Origin: Anagrus nilaparvatae
Taxonomy: Eukaryota; Arthropoda; Insecta; Hymenoptera; Mymaridae
Assembly: GCA_022575985.1 (NCBI GenBank)
Contig: JAKSXM010000231.1
Location: forward strand, 5,892,501 to 5,956,500
DNA length: 64,000 bases
Direction of reading: 5' to 3'
Notes under the pieces: model-generated
Seen by the model: the letters and a program-made list of their open reading frames with translations, nothing else
Databases searched by the model: none
What the model was told of the DNA's origin: nothing
Position numbers and translations under genes: made by a program
Shown here: in pieces, positions 34,684-46,730 of the stretch
Layout of the letters: every line of letters begins with the position of its first letter
How positions within the stretch are numbered: position 1 is the stretch's first letter

Positions 34684-35217
34684 GGCGGTCATTTATTGTT
34701 CAGAGGCGCTGATGGCAATCCGGGTCCAAATTCAGAATTTACAAGTACAGAAAAGTTTTTTTCAAACCAATTATTACAGGTTCTAGAATTTTTTTATTTT
34801 ATAAAAATATTTTTAAGAAATCTGTATAATTTGGAGTAAGTAATTTTAAGAAGAACATTTTACGTAAAGAATCAAGTCCTAAATGGAAAAATTTTATTTC
34901 TTTTTAAGTCATTTTCCCGAATTCGTATAAAGCATAATATTTCATAGCTTTGCATTAAAACGAACAACTTCAAATTCGGAAATATTCAATTCTGAGCTTT
35001 GAAATTTCTTAAAATTATAATATTCGGTTAATTGAATATAATTTTTATTCGGAAATTTTAAGAATTCTACTTATCACTTTCTGACTTTTGACTTAGCTAT
35101 TTTTTAATGGTATTTTAAATTCTTAATTCTTAACATTGAACCTTGGGTTTCGGATTTTCTGATTTTGAAAAATTAGCACGGATTGCCATCAGCGCTTATG
35201 AACAATGAATGGCCGCC
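34684..35217 (+). mobile_element. 534-bp MITE with 9-bp target duplication (left of a head-to-head pair)
   Basis: It begins GGCGGTCATTTATTGTTCA and ends TGAACAATGAATGGCCGCC, inverted ends extending inward over GCGCTGATGGCAATCC. CTTTTTTTA flanks both sides (34675-34683, 35218-35226). A 9-bp duplication with long inverted ends suggests a Mutator-like (MULE) element, though the duplication is low in complexity. Confidence 0.8.
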
Positions 35218-35351
35218 CTTTTTTTATGGTCAAGGGTCGTATACGATTTTTCTGCGGCAGTGGCGAGAAAACAAGTCTTTGCAGTGGCCGGGAAATACGT
35301 GCTTTCTGGTCATTGTCCAGAAAAAATAATTTTGTCGTCTTTAAAAAAAAC

Positions 35352-35884
35352 GGCGGCCATTAATTGTTCATAAGCGCTGATGGCAATCCGTGCTAATTTT
35401 TCAAAATCAGAAAATCCGAAACCCAAGGTTCAATGTTAAGAATTAAAAATTTAAAATATCATTGAAAAATTACTAAATCAAAATTCAGAAAGTGATAAGC
35501 AGAATGCTTAAAATATCCGAATGAAAATTATATTTAATTAACCAAAGATTATAATTTTAAGAAATGGTAATGCCCAGAATTCAGTTTTTCCGAATTTGAA
35601 GTTGTTCGTTTTAATGCAAAACTATGAAATATTATGCTTTATACGAATTCGAAAAAATGACTTAAAAAGAAATAAAATTTTTCATTTAGGACTTAATTCT
35701 TTCTGTGAAATGCTCTTCTTAAAATTACTTATTCCAATTTGTACAGATTTCTTAAAAATATTTTTCTAAAATAAAAAAATTCTGGAACCTATAATAATTG
35801 GTTTGAAAAAAACGTTTCTGTTCTTTAAAATTCTGAATTTGGACCCGGATTGCCATCAGCGCTTCTGAACAATAAATGGCCGCC
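35352..35884 (-). mobile_element. 533-bp second copy of the same MITE, opposite orientation
   Basis: This begins GGCGGCCATTAATTGTTCA and ends TGAACAATAAATGGCCGCC and is a close reverse complement of 34684-35217 along its length. It lies between A runs, so a target duplication cannot be judged. The 134-bp spacer between the copies includes GTGGCCGGGAAATACG. Confidence 0.82.
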
Positions 35885-37261
35885 AAAAAAATTATATTCC
35901 AATAAATAAATAAGAAACATTCTGATACTTATAGGGATTCTTTAGTCTGTTAAACTTATAAAAAAGTTTTAACAAATAATTTTTTAAAAAAATTTAAATT
36001 TACGCGGTTCTTAATCCAAAGTCAGTTTTGTTGTACAACTTAGTAAAAATTTACAGAATCGTGAAAAAACTGATTATCCAAAAAATGCAAGAAAAAATTA
36101 TGCTTGAATATTGCTTGAATATTAACATGGAACATGTTTATAGGAGGGGGAGGGGAGTAACATGATTTTAATTTAGATACTTAAAATAATTCGAATTAAA
36201 GGACTTGATTTAGAAACTATAAATTATTATTTCTTATTTTAATTTAGGAATTAAAATAATTTCGTTTTAGGGCTTTCGAATAATCCAGGGCTACGGATAG
36301 AAAATAATTTAGAATTTGGGATTGAGAATACTTTTGACGAATCTGCATTAATTTTTAATGTAGGTTAATTGATTCTACATTTGGGTTTCAAAATTTTAGT
36401 TCCTTATAAAATTTATAAAATTTACATGTCCATACATGGGCTCATATGTTTTATTTTATCTTGGATTGGTTAGAAAATACTTAGTATTTAAGTGAAATTT
36501 GAATTATCTAATTTAAATCAAAAGATTAAAAAATAAAATTTTTTATCGGCATATAAAATTTTACCTCACCGGATTAATTTATGAACCCGATGTAACATGA
36601 AAAAATAAAATATTTATGTCTACGAAAAAATACATACATTTTGCGAGGAAAAAAAGAGAACATTATTAATCTAAACAGGCCAAAAATGGAAATAGCTGCT
36701 AAAAGTCTAGAATGGGATCTAGGAAGATAAAATTTGAAGAAATAATGATTTTTTATGAGGGTAAAATCTAGAGAATAAGACAAAACAATTTGCTGAAAAA
36801 AAAGGTGTTAAAAATTATTCATTTTTGTGATATTTCTTTCGGTAAATATATTTTGGTACTTATTTGAAATGAAATGTACTACAATAACTAGATAGATTCT
36901 ATAACGATTTAAATCCAAAAAAGCAATTGGATATAGGGTGTATATATGAATTATTAACATGAAAACCCGTAAAATGCTAAGGAAAATTATACAGCGTCCT
37001 AGGAATGACTTAGATTCTTCAACAGTGGAACTTTTTATTTTTAAAAATGTTTGGATTACAAAAAACATATGAGAAATATTATCAAAATAATAATAATTTA
37101 CTTTGAAAATCTATTCCTACTAGATAAAATATTACTGTCACCATAAATCAGAATAAAATGGTTTTAATACCTTATATTTTAATTTTTATTTCGTTCTAGA
37201 AAAATTTGAGTCATCTCAAGACGGCTGTATAATTTTTCCTCGGTATTATAAGGGTTTCATG
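35885..37261. other. No gene seen; one repeat end
   Basis: AACATGGAACATGTTTATAG followed by a G-rich run at about 36124-36157 matches the left end of the insertion at 56120. Frames at 36574-36783 and 36808-37068 have no recognisable domain. Confidence 0.45.
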
Positions 37262-37718
37262 TACTGTAAAAAGTAACTTTATTAGATTTACAAAAAAAAT
37301 AGAATTTTTTCGAAAAATTAGTGAATTTTAAAAAAATTTTTTAATAATATAATAATCGTAATAATTATAATAATTAATAATCGTGATAAAAATCGTAAAT
37401 TTACTAAATTTAGTATATTATCGAAAAATTGGAGAATTCTCGATTTTTTTTTGTGTTTTTACGAAAAAAGTTGTAAATTCACAATTATTTTGCGGAAATT
37501 TACAACTATTTTTTGTGAATTTTCAAAAAAAATTGTAAATTATAAATTTTTCTTGCGAATAATTCACAAAAAAAAATCGAGAATACTCAAATTTTTTGTT
37601 AATGTACTGAATTTAGTAAATATACGATTTTTTTCAAATATTACACATTTTTTCGAAAATTTACTAATTTTTTGAAAATGCTTTTTTTGTTAATATAAGA
37701 AAGTTACTTTTTACAGTG
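37262..37718. mobile_element. Palindromic MITE, CTGTAAAAAGTAAC ends
   Basis: TACTGTAAAAAGTAACTTTA at the left and AAAGTTACTTTTTACAGTG at the right; the interior is a long AT-rich near-palindrome of TTTCGAAAA-type words. It is related to 38856-39257. The left terminal bases are degraded. Confidence 0.8.
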
Positions 37719-38855
37719 TGTATACACACAAAATCCAATAATTTTTTTGGGTCTGCACCCGTTATCGGTTATAGATGCGGGGCTAAAAATGGACTATATT
37801 TTTAAAATTGTCCTTTTTAGATCCTTGAGTGTGACCTAATAAAGTTTATATATATAGACAATGTTACCCTTATTAAAGATTAAAAAAGTTACGATCTGTA
37901 TAAGTGTGAGACGTTTTGGATAACGGAATTATTGTTAGAATAAATAATTTGGGTAATGCAATTAAAAGAAAAACAGTAGGTGGGTATGAGATTAACAAGA
38001 CACGTTAATACATGTTAAAATAAATAGAGATAGAGATTAGATTATTTCATAGATTATTTCATATTAGATTATTTCACCCCCTCATTAAGAAATCCAAAAT
38101 ATACACAAACTATAACGAGATTTAGCCCATTATATAGGTTTTTGGAGCTTTTAATTATAACTTTAACTTTTCTATTAATGAAAAATGAAACGAATTCTCT
38201 TAAATTAGGAAAAACTTCCCTTATTGTGGGTAATTTTTTTATGTTCGCAAATAATAACGAAATTTTGAAAAGAGTAAGAGTAAAAAAAATTCATGAAATT
38301 AATAATTGAATTATAATTAAAAAAAAAGAACAATATTTTTAAAATAAAAGCTTTATTTATACGTGTATTGATTTGGTAAACCATAAAAATCGTGTTTTTC
38401 GAAACAAGTGAAATAAAGTTGTATTACACCGATTGCGAAGATTCACAGGCCCAAGGTGCGTAGCACTGAGGGACTATAATCGTATTCGATGTTAAATATA
38501 CATTAAATATACACTTATATAACGAATTTCGAAAATAGTTTTATTTAAAAAGTGCAGTAAAGTTTACCCATTTGTAACTAAAGTTCAACTTTACGCACGA
38601 TGTTAAATAAAAAGTATTTACTATGCGAAAAATTTAAAATAAAATAATGGTCCACTAAGTAAAAAGAGTTGCTTTTTTTAATAATCTGAACTGAGATTTT
38701 TGATTTAGTCTTTTGGTAAGTTAGTAATCCAGGTCAGTTGGCCAGAATGATAAAAAAACGTTTTGTGGAAACTCTGAATTTTTATTATTGACCCTGTCGC
38801 TGCGCTGTAATGACTTCCTAAAAGGCTAAATAAAAAATCTGACTTTTGATTCTTA
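37719..38855. other. No gene seen
   Basis: AT-rich spacer between two related palindromic elements; no supported feature. Confidence 0.5.
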
Positions 38856-39257
38856 CACTGTAAAAAGTAACTTTCTTATATTAACAAAAAAATTAGAACA
38901 TTTTCGAAAAATTAGTAAATTTTCGAAAAAATTTATAAATATAAAAAAATCGTAAATTTACTAAATTTAGTATATTATCGAAAAATTCGAGAATTCTCAA
39001 TTTTTTTTTGTGAATTCGCAAGAAAAATTGATAATTTACCATTTTTTTTCAAAAATTTTCAAAAAATAGTTGTGAATTTACAATTTTTTTCGTAAAATCA
39101 CAAAAAAAATCGAGAATTCTCGAATTTTTCGATAATATATTAAATTTAGTAAATTTACGATTTTTATCGAATATTTACAAAAATTTTTGAAAATTCACTA
39201 ATTTTTCGAAAAAATTCTATTTTTTTTGTAAATCTAAGAAAGTTACTTTTTACAGTG
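38856..39257. mobile_element. Palindromic MITE with TA target duplication
   Basis: This 402-bp element reads CACTGTAAAAAGTAACTTTC to GAAAGTTACTTTTTACAGTG with TA on both sides (38854-38855, 39258-39259). TA duplication and CACTG ends suggest the Tc1/mariner superfamily. The whole length folds on itself. Confidence 0.88.
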
Positions 39258-40151
39258 TATGCAGCAACAAGGAGACTATTATTTAATTTATTTCTCGCAT
39301 ATAAAATAATTTTTTGTTGCGGATTACCAAATCAGTAAAATCTTCTTACTTAGAGGTTTTTCATCTATAATGAATGATACAATTCGATTCGAATTGTTAT
39401 GGAAGAATTAATACATAATTTAAATAAGTCATTCTCTGCGCGAAGCGCAGTTGGATCTAGTATTGTAAAATTTAATTAATAAAAATTATGATTTGTGTTT
39501 AAAATCGATAAAAATGTGCTTTATTTTCCCTTGTGTTTAAATCATAAATATCTCTATCTCTTTTTCTCTTTAATATTTCCCCGACCCCGATTTTTAAAGT
39601 ATATTACTCTCTTTCTCTTTTCAGCTTATATGATACAGATTGGTAAGTCCCGCAAACACGTGAAATTATAAAATGATAAAAATCAGATATTTACAGTAAT
39701 GTGTCTATTTCCGCAAAGCCGGAAATAGCCACATTACAAAAGAATAAGTGTTATTTACTTTTTCAGTTTCACAATAACTTATTTATTTATTGAATTTTAA
39801 TAAAATTATTATAAAATTTACTGTTGTTTTAATCTTTCTTACCTAAAATGAGAAAAAAAACTACCTATAAAAAACTTTTGTTTTTTTTAATTTTTTATGC
39901 AAAAAATTTTGAAAAAAAAATTTTCGAAAAATTAAATATCCGATTCGAGATATCGAGTAAAAACCATATTTTCAGATATTACTACTTTCATAGAATTAAA
40001 TGAGGTATCACATAAAAGAAAACAATAAATATTGCAGTTTTTTTTATTGTTTTATTTTTTTGGATTTTGAGAAAAAGTATCAGATCCAAAAAATTACTAT
40101 AAACAAGGTTCTTAAAGCTAGTACTCCCATAGAAATGAATTGGGTACTACG
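39258..40151. repeat. Mixed dispersed repeats
   Basis: 39740-39850 is a copy of the TTTCAGTTTCACAATAA family; 39980-40150 is a copy of the TACTCCCATAGAAA / GAGGTATTACATCC family. Nothing coding. Confidence 0.6.
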
Positions 40152-40461
40152 CTGCCGTGAAATCTTAAAAAACACGTAACACAAAAATTGACGTTTTTGA
40201 GATTTTTACATATTTGGAAAGCTGTTGATGAGTAGATTCTAATTAAAAAAAAAAAAATTTGCAAATCGTATTTTTGACGAAGTTATGAATTTGAAAAAAC
40301 ACGTATCTTATACTAAAATTAGATTTTGAAAACTAAAAAACACGTAAGTCTATTGAAATAAAGGATTATAAAGGATTAGAGAAAAAGACAAAAATATTTA
40401 AATGTGCTCTCCTGAAAAACGTAAATTTTTGTGTTACGTGTTTTTTAAGATTGCACGGCAG
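40152..40461. mobile_element. 310-bp MITE with CTGCCGTG ends
   Basis: CTGCCGTGAAATCTTAAAAA and TTTTTAAGATTGCACGGCAG are inverted, continuing inward through ACACGTAACACAAAAATT. TACG lies on both sides (40148-40151, 40462-40465). It is inserted into the TACTCCCATAGAAA repeat. Confidence 0.85.
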
Positions 40462-40916
40462 TACGCCCAAGAGAAAAAAATTTGATGTTCTTTGTATTTT
40501 TTTGTGACAAAAATTTAGGGAAAAAAATTAAAAAAAAATTATTTATCAGATTCTTGATATCGAATAAAAACCATTATTTCAAATATAAGTAATTTTATGG
40601 AAATAAATTTGGTATTACATCCAAAATAAAAAAAAAAAAAGTAGTTTGAGATTTTTTTATGAAAAAGTTTTTGAAAAAAAAAGCTCTACATAGCCAGCGC
40701 CAGGAAAATAAAAAATTATTGAATTTAAAAAAAGTAATTATACTATCGTTTGTGCGTTTTTAATACCATTAAAACGAGCCCAACCAAACGTTTGTGCGTC
40801 TCGTATTTTCCAGAAAATGAGAATTTTCCGAAATTTCATCACCCAGACAAAAAATCATTAATTTCTCCCTTAGAAATTAATTTTTTAAAAAATCTGTTTA
40901 TAGGATTTTATATATT

Positions 40917-41084
40917 TTCGTTTGTGCTTTCATCACCCCGGAAAAAAAATAATTAAAAATAATTAATAAACAATTAAAAATTAATTCAACATTATTTGTT
41001 CAAAAAAAACATTTATAATATTTAATTGTTCTTTAACTATTTTTAATTTTTTTTGTGGGGTGATGAAAACACAAACGAAAAGGT
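40917..41084. mobile_element. Small palindromic MITE, CGTTTGTG / TTCATCACCCC ends
   Basis: TTTCGTTTGTGCTTTCATCA near 40917 is mirrored by TGATGAAAACACAAACGAAA near 41064. CGTTTGTGCGT also occurs twice just upstream (40747, 40788), suggesting an older broken copy. Confidence 0.75.
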
Positions 41085-41196
41085 AGTTAAGTAAGGTAAG
41101 TATAAAAATTAAATTTTTATTATTAAATAATATTTACCGTTTAGAAAGAATCGAGATTTTTTATAATCCTAAAATTCAAAAATTTCTCCTGAATGC

Positions 41197-41722
41197 TTAG
41201 CAATCAGGCTTTTCCTCAATGCTTAGCAACCAGGATTTCCTGAATGCAAAGCAAACAGGATTTCCTTAATGCTTAGCAATCAGGGATTTTTTGAAAACTT
41301 AGCAAGCAGGGTTCTCCTAAATGCTTAGCAATCAGGGTTTTCCTGAATGCTTAGCAAACAGGATTTCCTGAATGCTTAGCAATCAGGAATTTCCTGAATG
41401 CTTAGCAAACAGGATTTCCTAAATGCTTAGCAATCAGGTTTTTCCTGAATGCTTAGCAATCAGGGTTTTCCTGAATGCTTAGCAATCAGAAATTTTCTGA
41501 ATGCTTAGCAAACAGGATTTCCTGAATGCTTAGCAATCAGGCTTTTCCTCAATGCTTAGCAAGCAGGGTTCTCCTGAATGCTTAGCAATCAGGCTTTTCC
41601 TCAATGCTTAGCAATCAGGGTTTTCCTCAATGCTTAGCAATCAGAAATTTCCTGAATGCTTAGCAATCAGGCTTTTTCTCAATGCTTAGCAAGCAGGGTT
41701 CTCCTGAATGCTTAGCAAGAAG
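41197..41722. repeat. Minisatellite, about 20 units of 25-26 bp
   Basis: The unit is GCTTAGCAATCAGG plus TTTTCCTGAAT with variants (AAACAGGATT, AAGCAGGGTTC, CTCAAT). Each unit is a quasi-palindrome: CCTGA and TCAGG flank TGCTTAGCA, which is itself dyadic. Variants alternate in blocks, e.g. the CAAACAGGA and CAATCAGG types, as expected of unequal exchange. Confidence 0.95.
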
Positions 41723-43269
41723 TTATCCGCAAGCTTAATTCACGGGGCAATCAGAGAAGTTGGTCGATTGTAGTTTCTCGATCGAAGCTTAGCAATCTGA
41801 GTTTCTCGATTGGTTACGTCGCGCAAAAGTTAATATCCTTTGGGTGATTCTACCAACTCCATGAAATCGGGGTCACGACTGCAAGCTAGCCGCAACGCAA
41901 TGAACGTAAACTTGATCAGCAAGCTTGATAATGAAACTTGAACATGAAACTACCCCCTTTTAAGACGTTTCTCTTTGGGTACTAAAATTATTTTATTTTA
42001 ATCTTTCAATAAACAGTCGGTATCAAAAGTGCCTAATAAAAGAAACTTAAACTTAAACTTAACTGCGATTGGCTTGTTTATTGGCTCTTTTCCAACTTTT
42101 ACCATAGCCAATCGCAAATTGAAAAATAAATTTATAATTCCTCACAATAAATTTATAATTTCTTAGCAGATAGTCTTATTAAATAAATAGATATTTGTAC
42201 ATAATTGTTAATTTATTTCCTGGTATCCAGGTTCAATTTAATAAATTTGCTTGCAAAAATTTTTTCCATCTTATAGTTACTGTATAATTATTTGTTAGGT
42301 TAGGATCTTTTGATTTACAAAATAATGTGAGAAAACATGATTTCATTTGCAGAAAAATTATTCCTTTACGCGCTCAATTAATTAAATAAACTATTATACA
42401 ATTATAATTAATAAAAAATACAAATAAATAAATAACCTCGAAATATTTTCCTTATGCGGTTATCGAGAATTAGAGTAGCAGAAGAACTAACGTGCTCTAT
42501 AGTTTATTTATTCTTTAAATCCTACTTTCCTATATGATATATCGTCTGAACTTAGCCGGCTTACCTTTCAGAAGGTAATATTACCATTTTCAAAAATGAT
42601 TAAAAATTTGAAACTTTAATTTGAGATATTTAAAAAAAAATGCAATATTAATTAAAACTAATCGGTGGAATATTATTTTTTATGCATTTTTTAAAATATT
42701 AATAAAAAAAATTGACCTTTTTCGTTTTTTTGGTGAAAATTTTTCTTTTTCTGGAAAACTGGTAACCCGTACCAAAATTTTGAACTTATCAATCGAGAGA
42801 ACGCATAAATTGATTAAAATCCCATAATTTATTTTTTGCTTTTTCTACCTACATTTTGGCATATAATCACAACTCCATGATTTCGTGGTCACGTTGTATA
42901 TAAAATACCCAAGATATAAATGTTACCGTTAGAGTCCGCTCTCCCGATAAAGTTAGCATTAACCAGTTAAAGTTAACTTTAGCGAAGCGTTTTCGTTAAA
43001 GTCCATGAAGACCATTAAAATGAATAAAAATATAACATTAGCGGCATCATGTTCGTTAAAGTTAACTTTAACCAATCCTTGTTAGTTAAAGTCCATGAAA
43101 GCGGTTTCATATAAGAGTTCGAGTTTGTATTATATATTATATACGACTCTCGCTATAAGGTACTCTCAGGGCTTAGGTTAGGCTCATAAAGATATTGTGA
43201 AACATCTCTATGGTTAGGCTACTCTTTTAAAAATGCATTTCTTAGGATCAGTAACCAATCCTAGTTATA
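41723..43269. other. No gene seen; short dyads
   Basis: AACTGCGATTGGC and GCCAATCGCAAATT form a hairpin at about 42060-42122. GTTAAAGTTAACTTTA palindromes recur at about 42977 and 43057 with AAAGTCCATGAA between. CTCCATGA(A/T)(A/T)TCG(G/T)GGTCACG occurs at 41859 and 42872. No coding frame is supported. Confidence 0.55.
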
Positions 43270-43434
43270 AGACACCCCAAGGGTTAGGTTAGGCTATTTT
43301 TTTTAAAGGCATTGTCACAGTATTGTTTACAAATTTGCGCATGGGTTCTTAAGCCCACCTTGCCCTAATTCTAGGGAATGCCTTACTAGGTGATAATATG
43401 CTTTAAAAAAAAAATAGCCTAACCTAAATCCTTG
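43270..43434. repeat. Inverted repeat with TTAGGTTAGGCTATTTTTT arms
   Basis: GGTTAGGTTAGGCTATTTTT (about 43289) and AAAAATAGCCTAACCTAAAT (about 43410) bracket the segment. The TTAGG words look telomere-like, but only two occur in a row. Confidence 0.7.
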
Positions 43435-43435
43435 A

Positions 43436-45190
43436 AAATATTTGCTTTAATTTTTATTTATTATAAACAAGGTAACAATGTTAATAAATAAATTGAATTT
43501 TATTTAAAAAATTAATTATACTATTTAATTAAAATTCAATTTATTTATCTGCATTAATAGAAAATATTTACACAACAATAATATTTTTTTGTTAAAAGTA
43601 TATTATTAATTAAATTGATAAAATTGAATTCTTTTGACAATTAAATTCAAAGAAAAAGTATTATTTACATTTTCAGTTTCACAATAATTTAATAAAATTT
43701 GTAAATTTAGTTTATAAAATTCTAATAAAATTATTAGAAAATTTAATGGTGTTTTAATTTTTATTCGTCACTGTGTACTCATCCCTCCTCAACAAAATTA
43801 AAGTTTACCTAAAATGATAATTAATTGAATTCTATTTAAAAAGTAATTATATCATTTCACAATTATTTTTACTGGAATTATAATAATTGTGAAATAATTT
43901 ATGTAATTACTTTTTTAAATAGAATTAAATTTATTTATCAAAATTATTACCGTAGTTTAAATTAATAAAAATTAGAGAAAATATTAAAATACCGCGTATA
44001 TTTAGACCATGGGGACTCGAATTTTTCTGTCGAACTGATACCACCATCCACATTATTAGAAAATCAACATTTTTAGGTAGGAACTGCATTATATAGAGTT
44101 AATTTGTAGGAAATTATGTTAATCCTAAAAATAGTCATGAAAACAAAAAATCAGAACCCTATTACTAATAGAGTATGACTAACAGAAGACAGAAGTTTAG
44201 ATAACGGGGAAAAATTATTAATGACTTAAATAAAAAAATTTTTCTATTTTATATTTGATAATTCAAAGTGTATCCCGGGATAATATAGGCAAACTATTCT
44301 AAGAGCTTGATTTTTAAATAAAGTGGATAGTTGTTTAAGTTTGACAAAATATTCGAGTCTTTCTGGTCTAAATATACGCAGTATTTAAATATTTTCTTGA
44401 ATTTTTATTAATTTAAAGTACGGTAATAATATTGATAAATAAATTGAATTATATTTAAAAAGTAATTACATAAGCAATCAAAATCTGTTTTCCGGAAAAT
44501 CGGGCTTGCAATTTTTGGTCCAGAAACAACATTTTTTCAATAATAATACTAATTTTTTAAAAAATTTGATTTAAAGCTTCTTATTGCAGTTTAGAGTTTA
44601 CATATGATAAAATTGAATCAGCATTATTTTAACTAGCCACAGTAAAAGGTCCTACCTGCTCCTATACTCAAATACATAAAACTCGTAGAGATGTATAGTA
44701 GTATAGTGTACTATATGTATAGTCTCGGCCTCGAAAATCTATAAATTTTACATGTTTAAAATTCTAAAATTTTACATGCATTAGAACCTTTTTTTCATAA
44801 TACCTCTACTAAGTAGGGTACTAGATGTAATCAGCCGTATTTACGGCAAACTGCATACGGTAGTCGTATAAATTAGCCAATTAATACGGCAAATTCAAAC
44901 GGATCCCGTATATACTTCAGCCGTACGAAAATCCATACGGGAAAAGCAAATACGGGAGCCATACAGAATATGCCGTATAAATGGACTATTTTATACGGGT
45001 CCCGTATTGACTTTTGCCGTATGAAAATCCGTACGGAAAAATCCAATACGGAAACCGTATAAAATATGCCGTAATAATGGACCATTTTATACGGCCCCCG
45101 TATTGATTTTTGCCGTATGAAAATCCATACGGCAAAATCCAATAGGGGAGCCATATAAAATAGTCCATAAATACGGCATGTTACCTACGG
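43436..45190 (+). repeat. Duplicated repeat block, copy A
   Basis: This block is nearly identical in its central part (about 43790-44680) to 54930-55840. It is a composite of the TTTCACAATAA family, short palindromes and the start of a CGTATA-rich element. Copy A has a TATAG-rich alteration near 44690-44730 absent from copy B. Confidence 0.85.
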
Positions 45191-45759
45191 CTTCCGTATT
45201 TATTTATGCCGTATGAAAAACCGTACGATATAAATCAGTACAAAAACGGGCACGTATGCATGTAGGACCTGGGTAATTTCATAATGCTCACAGACCCGTA
45301 TGCATATAGAAGAGGGTATTTTCATAATTCCCATGGGTCCGTATGCGTTTGAGACTTGGGTGTTTTCATAATGCTCACGGATCCGTACACAGTATGAAAA
45401 TATCGAAGTCCTATACGCATACGGACCCGTATACATATAGGACCTGGGTATGTTCATAATGCTCACGGACCCGTCAGCATTATGAAAATACCTAGGTTTC
45501 ATTCGTATACTGATCTGTGGGCATTATGAAAATACCCTCTCCTATACGCATACGGGTCCGTATGCGTATGAGACTTGGGTTTTTCATTATGCTGACAGGT
45601 CCGTGGGCAGTATGCATTCAAACTTTAACATACTACCAACTGATCCGTATACTTATAAAAACAAAGTATGGACAGACTGTGCACGGATCATTATACTACT
45701 TGGCCGTATATACGGCTGTTAGTTTTCCGTGCCCTAAATGCCGTACACGCCCAACTCTG
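44824..45759. mobile_element. CGTATA-rich hAT-type element, second form
   Basis: From GCCGTATTTACGGC the sequence runs in CCGTAT/ATACGG words, first in a roughly 95-bp unit as at 1264-1661, then in a longer unit with CCTGGGT, TTTCATAATG and CCGTATGCATA. The right end GCCCAACTCTG is the inverse of CAGAGTTGGGC, like the terminus of 5231-6268. No matching left terminus was found. Open frames here are by-products of the repeat. Confidence 0.65.
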
Positions 45760-46370
45760 CAAAAAATATTGTAAGCAATATAGGCAAAAAACTTCAACAT
45801 AAATACATAAAACTTGTAGAAATGTACGAGATTAGGCGAGACTAAAATCATGCTTGTCTCGACCTCGAAAATCTTTTAATTTTACATGTGCATTAGAACC
45901 TACTTTTCATAATACCTCGAAACTTTAGCATTTTATCTCATTTTAGAAACTGAAATAAGAATCTCTAAATCAAATTTAAAATAAAATGCTTTTTCTGGAC
46001 CAAAAATTGCAAGTCCATTTTTCTGGCAAACAGATTTTGATTGCTTGTTATGCATAGAAAAGTTTCCTATAGGTAGAAAGTGACGAATAAAAATTAAAAT
46101 TCCAGTACCATATTTCATAGTAATTTAATTAGAATTCAATAAATAAAATTTACAAATTGTCATAAAAATTAAATTTTATCACTTTAATTAATAATATACT
46201 TATTATTCAATAAAGAAAAAAAATACGCGGTATTTAAATAAAAATATTTTCTTTAATTTTTATTAATTTCAAGTAAGGTAATAATGTAGACAAATAAATT
46301 GAATTCCATTTAAAAAGTAATTACATATATTATTTCACAATTATTATAACTTTGACCCATCTCTCTTATA
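45760..46370. repeat. Dispersed repeat pieces flanking the CGTATA element
   Basis: 45785-45925 repeats 44680-44810 in direct orientation (TACATAAAACT, GTCTCG, TTTACATGTGCATTAGAACC). 45990-46340 is the inverse of about 44400-44520 plus the TTTCACAATAA family. Confidence 0.7.
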
Positions 46371-46680
46371 CGTGGATCTTTAAACAAATTGAGAGTTTTA
46401 TTTGAATCCCATATTTAAGATACTCGATTTTTTGAGAGAGTATTAAACTAATATTTATCTAGAGCCATAAAAAGCAATACACCTTGAGTATCGGAAATAT
46501 TGTATTAAAGTAAAACTCTCATTAGAAAAAACTGTTTAATAAAAATTTGACATATTCAATTTGAAATTTTATTTATTTAATTTTAGAGTTAAATTAGAAC
46601 ATTGTAAAACATAATGTCTCACATAATTGAAAAAAAAAATAAAAATTCAACAGATTCAATTTAAAAATTTATTTCTTAAA

Positions 46681-46686
46681 TTTATT
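46681..46686 (-). promoter_or_regulatory. Poly(A) signal of the cystine-knot gene
   Basis: AATAAA on the minus strand about 45 bases after the stop codon; another lies nearby. Confidence 0.5.
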
Positions 46687-46730
46687 TGTATGTTAAATTA
46701 ATCTTTAAACTTGAAATTTTGTACATTAAT

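Noticed and set aside
36574..37068. Two minus-strand frames with hydrophobic stretches
   Set aside because: Phe/Ile-rich translation is expected from T-rich DNA; no splice or homology support.
41197..41722. Minisatellite as a CRISPR array
   Set aside because: Units are contiguous variants without unique spacers and no cas genes are near.
43289..43434. TTAGGTTAGG as telomeric repeat
   Set aside because: Only two units in a row, part of an inverted repeat; no array.
44873..45774. Several open frames rich in YGFSYGK-type repeats (both strands)
   Set aside because: They are translations of the 96-bp CGTATA repeat; similar frames arise at 1410-1694, 5225-5449 and 56636-56818.
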